From Acholeplasmataceae bacterium (GTDB lineage Bacteria; Bacillota_I; Bacilli_A; ML615J-28; CAG-698): DNA of 9,193 nt. Below the pieces are notes generated by a model. That model had not been told where the DNA came from and made no database searches. It worked only from the letters and a program-made list of their open reading frames with translations. The DNA is taken from assembly GCA_012841765.1 (NCBI GenBank), contig DUUA01000025.1, forward strand, positions 1 through 9,193. Reading direction: 5' to 3'. Made by a program: the position numbers and the translations under genes. The first letter of the stretch is position 1. Each line of letters begins with the position of its first letter. This document shows positions 7,045 to 9,193 of the stretch, in pieces.

Positions 7045-9021
7045 CTACTTACCAGCCTTTAGTTCAAAGATGATATCTCTTAAACCCATTGCTTGTTCAA
7101 AATCTAAATCTTTTGCAGCTTCTTTCATTTGTTTTTCTAGTGTTTTTATTAATTTATCAATTTCTAATTTACTTAAATTGCTTAAATTATCCAAGTTAAT
7201 ATCAACAACATCTTCATGAATTAACCTAGTAATAACCATTTGATCTTGAATGTCTTTATAGATAGTTTGTGGAATAATATGATTTGACACATTATATGCT
7301 TCTTGTATTTCTCGCCTGCGATATGTCTCCACAATCGCTCTTTCCATGGAATTAGTAATTCTATCAGCATACATTATAACTTGACCATTGACGTTTCTTG
7401 CGGCTCTACCTATTGTTTGAATTAAAGCAGTTTCACTTCTTAAAAAACCTTCTTTATCAGCATCTAAGATTGTGATTAAAGAAACTTCAGGAATGTCTAA
7501 GCCTTCTCTTAATAAATTAATGCCAACTAAACAATCATAGGTTCCCATTCGTAATTTTCTAATAATCTCTAATCTTTCCAATGTTTTAATTTCGGAATGA
7601 AGATAAGCGACTTTAATATCAAGATCTTTTAAATATCTTGTTAGATCTTCTGACATTTTTTTAGTTAATGTTAAAACCAGAGTTCTTTCGTTTGCTTTAA
7701 TTCTTTTTTTAAGTTCTTTAATTAAATCCTCAATTTGTCCATGGCTTTTTCTAACTTCAATAACTGGATCTAAAAGTCCAGTCGGTCTAATGATTTGTTC
7801 AATAACTTCAGAACTTCTATCTTTTTCAAAATCAGAAGGAGTAGCACTTAAATAAATTACTTTATCTAATTTCTCTTGGAACTCTTCAAAACGAAGTGGT
7901 CTATTATCTAAAGCTGAAGGAAGACGAAAACCATTTTCTACTAAATTCATTTTTCTACTTCTATCTCCATTATACATTCCTCTCACTTGAGGAAGAGATA
8001 CGTGAGATTCATCAACTACAAGTAAAAAATCTTTTTTAAAAAAATCAATTAAAGTATAAGGCGTTTCCCCTTCTTCCCTTAAACTAAAATGCCTAGAATA
8101 GTTTTCTATTCCCGAACAAGTACCCACTTCTTCTAACATTTCAATATCATATCTAGTTCTTTGTTCTATTCTTTGGGCTTCTAACAGTTTATTGTTTTCT
8201 TTAAAATAAGCAATTTGATCAACTAATTCATTTTTTATTCTTTTTATAGCTTCTTCTTTTTTGTGCTCACTTGTTGCAAAAAGAGTTGCTGGAAAAACAT
8301 TCATAATAGTTTTTTTGGAAATTGCTCTTCCAGTGATGATATCAACAATTAAAATTCTTTCTACTTCATTATCAAAAAATTCTATTCTTATTGCTTCATC
8401 TTTAAAATAAGAAGGAATAATATCAATACTTTCTCCTTTAACTCTAAAAGTACCGCGTTTTAATTCATAATCATTACGAACATATTCCATTTTAATAAGT
8501 TGATTTAATAAATCATTTCGATTAACAATATCTTTTTCTCTAATAGTTAACATTTTTTCTAAATAATCATCGGGATCTCCAATACCATATATACAAGAAA
8601 CACTAGCAACAACAATAACGTCATCACTTGTTAGTAAAGAACTAACAGCAGAATGTCGCATTTGGTCAATATCATCATTAATGGAAGAATCTTTTTCTAT
8701 ATATAAATCTTTAGAAACAACGTATGCTTCAGGTTGATAATAATCATAATAAGAAATAAAGTATTCTACTTTATTTTCAGGAAAAAAAGATTTTAATTCA
8801 CTATATAATTGGCCAGCCAAAGTTTTGTTATGAGCCAAAACTAAAGTTTTCATCCCAGTTTGAGCAATAACATTTGCAATAGTAAAAGTCTTCCCAGTTC
8901 CTGTTGCCCCAAGTAAAGTTTGTTCTTTCATGCCATTATTTAAATTACTTACTAAAGAAGAGATAGCTTTTGGCTGATCTCCTGTAGGTTTATAATTACT
9001 ATGTAATTTAAAAACACCCAT
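7045..9021 (-). CDS. uvrB: UvrB, excinuclease ABC subunit B
   Basis: A 658-residue damage-verification helicase of nucleotide excision repair. UvrA loads it on DNA, it opens the strand locally, and then recruits UvrC. Visible are [10 protein letters not shown] (11-20), Walker A GATGTGKT (38-45), the beta-hairpin [10 protein letters not shown] (91-100) that slots between strands, DEFSMVD-independent Walker B VVDESH (335-340), SATP (392-395), [10 protein letters not shown] (503-512), QTIGRAARN (535-543), and a C-terminal UVR motif (about 624-655) that contacts UvrC. The length is typical. A longer reading from 9072 is rejected, because ATG at 9021 has AGGAG seven bases or less upstream, its [17 protein letters not shown] start matches the family, and the extension would sit inside rlmH. 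It follows rlmH by ten bases and precedes mnmA by six. uvrA and uvrC are not in the window. No LexA-type operator can be judged because the operon start lies outside. Confidence 0.98.
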   Translation of the reverse strand: MGVFKLHSNYKPTGDQPKAISSLVSNLNNGMKEQTLLGATGTGKTFTIANVIAQTGMKTLVLAHNKTLAGQLYSELKSFFPENKVEYFISYYDYYQPEAYVVSKDLYIEKDSSINDDIDQMRHSAVSSLLTSDDVIVVASVSCIYGIGDPDDYLEKMLTIREKDIVNRNDLLNQLIKMEYVRNDYELKRGTFRVKGESIDIIPSYFKDEAIRIEFFDNEVERILIVDIITGRAISKKTIMNVFPATLFATSEHKKEEAIKRIKNELVDQIAYFKENNKLLEAQRIEQRTRYDIEMLEEVGTCSGIENYSRHFSLREEGETPYTLIDFFKKDFLLVVDESHVSLPQVRGMYNGDRSRKMNLVENGFRLPSALDNRPLRFEEFQEKLDKVIYLSATPSDFEKDRSSEVIEQIIRPTGLLDPVIEVRKSHGQIEDLIKELKKRIKANERTLVLTLTKKMSEDLTRYLKDLDIKVAYLHSEIKTLERLEIIRKLRMGTYDCLVGINLLREGLDIPEVSLITILDADKEGFLRSETALIQTIGRAARNVNGQVIMYADRITNSMERAIVETYRRREIQEAYNVSNHIIPQTIYKDIQDQMVITRLIHEDVVDINLDNLSNLSKLEIDKLIKTLEKQMKEAAKDLDFEQAMGLRDIIFELKAGK

Positions 9022-9026
9022 TGAAA

Positions 9027-9031
9027 CTCCT
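9027..9031 (-). promoter_or_regulatory. Shine-Dalgarno site fixing the uvrB start
   Basis: AGGAG on the minus strand follows directly after the rlmH TAA stop and lies five bases before the ATG at 9021. It shows that uvrB starts at 9021 and that its translation is probably helped by ribosomes finishing rlmH. Confidence 0.88.
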
Positions 9032-9193
9032 TTATTTATGATATTTTTTATTATTAATAATTGAAAAAGCACGGTAAATTTGTTCCAAAAAAATAACTCT
9101 CATTAATTGATGAGGAAAAGTCATTTGTGAAAAAGATAAAGCCTTATTACTTCTTCTTTTTACTTCATCACTAAGTCCCTCACTAGAACCAAT
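9032..9193 (-). CDS. rlmH: RlmH, 23S rRNA pseudouridine-1915 N3-methyltransferase, C-terminal fragment
   Basis: The last 53 codons of a gene that enters from the right edge. RlmH (YbeA/OrfX) is a small SPOUT-class enzyme that uses S-adenosylmethionine to methylate pseudouridine 1915 in helix 69 of 23S rRNA in the assembled ribosome. The visible part contains [36 protein letters not shown] and the terminal YHK. These agree closely with the strongly conserved RlmH C-terminus (for example Staphylococcus aureus ...ALSFSKMTFPHQMMRV...EQVYRAF...YHK), which includes the knotted cofactor site. The frame is open to the window edge and ends in TAA, directly followed by the uvrB ribosome site. It is therefore a front gene of the operon; any promoter is outside. 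This frame does not appear as a separate start-to-stop reading because its start is cut off. Confidence 0.96.
   Translation of the reverse strand: MGSSEGLSDEVKRRSNKALSFSQMTFPHQLMRVIFLEQIYRAFSIINNKKYHK

Noticed and set aside
6504..7219. Plus-strand open frames antisense to mnmA and uvrB (6504-6698, 6935-7219)
   Set aside because: Both lie opposite strongly conserved coding sequence, and the second spans the mnmA/uvrB junction without a ribosome site.
9022..9072. A 17-residue N-terminal extension of UvrB beginning at 9072
   Set aside because: It overlaps the rlmH coding end in another frame, lacks a ribosome site, and the family start with strong AGGAG is at 9021.
742..9193. Mycoplasma-type genetic code (TGA read as Trp)
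   Set aside because: All long genes are full-length under the standard code, and no premature TGA requires readthrough.
1..9193. CRISPR array, insertion sequence or phage module
   Set aside because: No spaced direct repeats, no transposase or integrase coding region and no flanking inverted or target-site repeats were found; the only repeats are in-frame protein domain repeats.

Overview
This is an AT-rich stretch of a low-G+C Firmicutes-type (Bacilli-like) chromosome. Codons are A/T-ending, Shine-Dalgarno sites are strong (AGGAG/GGAGG), Trp is encoded by TGG, and the gene families are typical of Bacilli. All six stop codons visible are TAA or TAG. A lineage near the wall-less or deep-branching Bacilli (Acholeplasma/Izemoplasma-like) is possible from the style of the Ig-repeat lipoprotein. 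That is inference only: the sequence does not fix the taxon, and it shows no sign of code 4 (TGA = Trp).

Layout. (1) Positions 1-613, minus strand: comEA, the membrane-anchored DNA receptor of competence. It is followed, in an overlapping frame, by the hydrophobic N-terminus of what is almost certainly comEC, which runs off the left edge. (2) Positions 614-741: a divergent spacer with a near-consensus sigma-A-type promoter reading right. (3) Positions 742-3384, plus strand: an 880-residue lipoprotein with about six Big_2-like immunoglobulin-fold domains and a C-terminal zinc N-acetylmuramoyl-L-alanine amidase domain. The catalytic domain carries an unusual internal insertion of about 85-90 residues. 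It ends at a strong hairpin terminator. (4) Positions 3385-3633: a convergent spacer with two terminator hairpins and about 160 bases of unexplained sequence. (5) Positions 3634-9193, minus strand: a tightly packed run, in transcription order rlmH (C-terminal 53 codons only), uvrB, mnmA, recD2. Gaps are only 10, 6 and 9 bases, and each stop codon touches or overlaps the next gene's Shine-Dalgarno site, so this is one operon. It ends at a hairpin overlapping the recD2 stop codon.

How the genes work together. The right-hand operon combines ribosome and tRNA modification (RlmH on 23S rRNA, MnmA on tRNA wobble uridine) with DNA maintenance (UvrB in nucleotide excision repair, RecD2 helicase). The left-hand pair imports DNA. 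The lipoprotein between them is an independent single-gene unit acting at the cell surface. It is the least conventional gene here and the best candidate for closer study. I see no mobile element, CRISPR array, RNA gene or clearly novel multi-gene system; most of the window is ordinary core genome.
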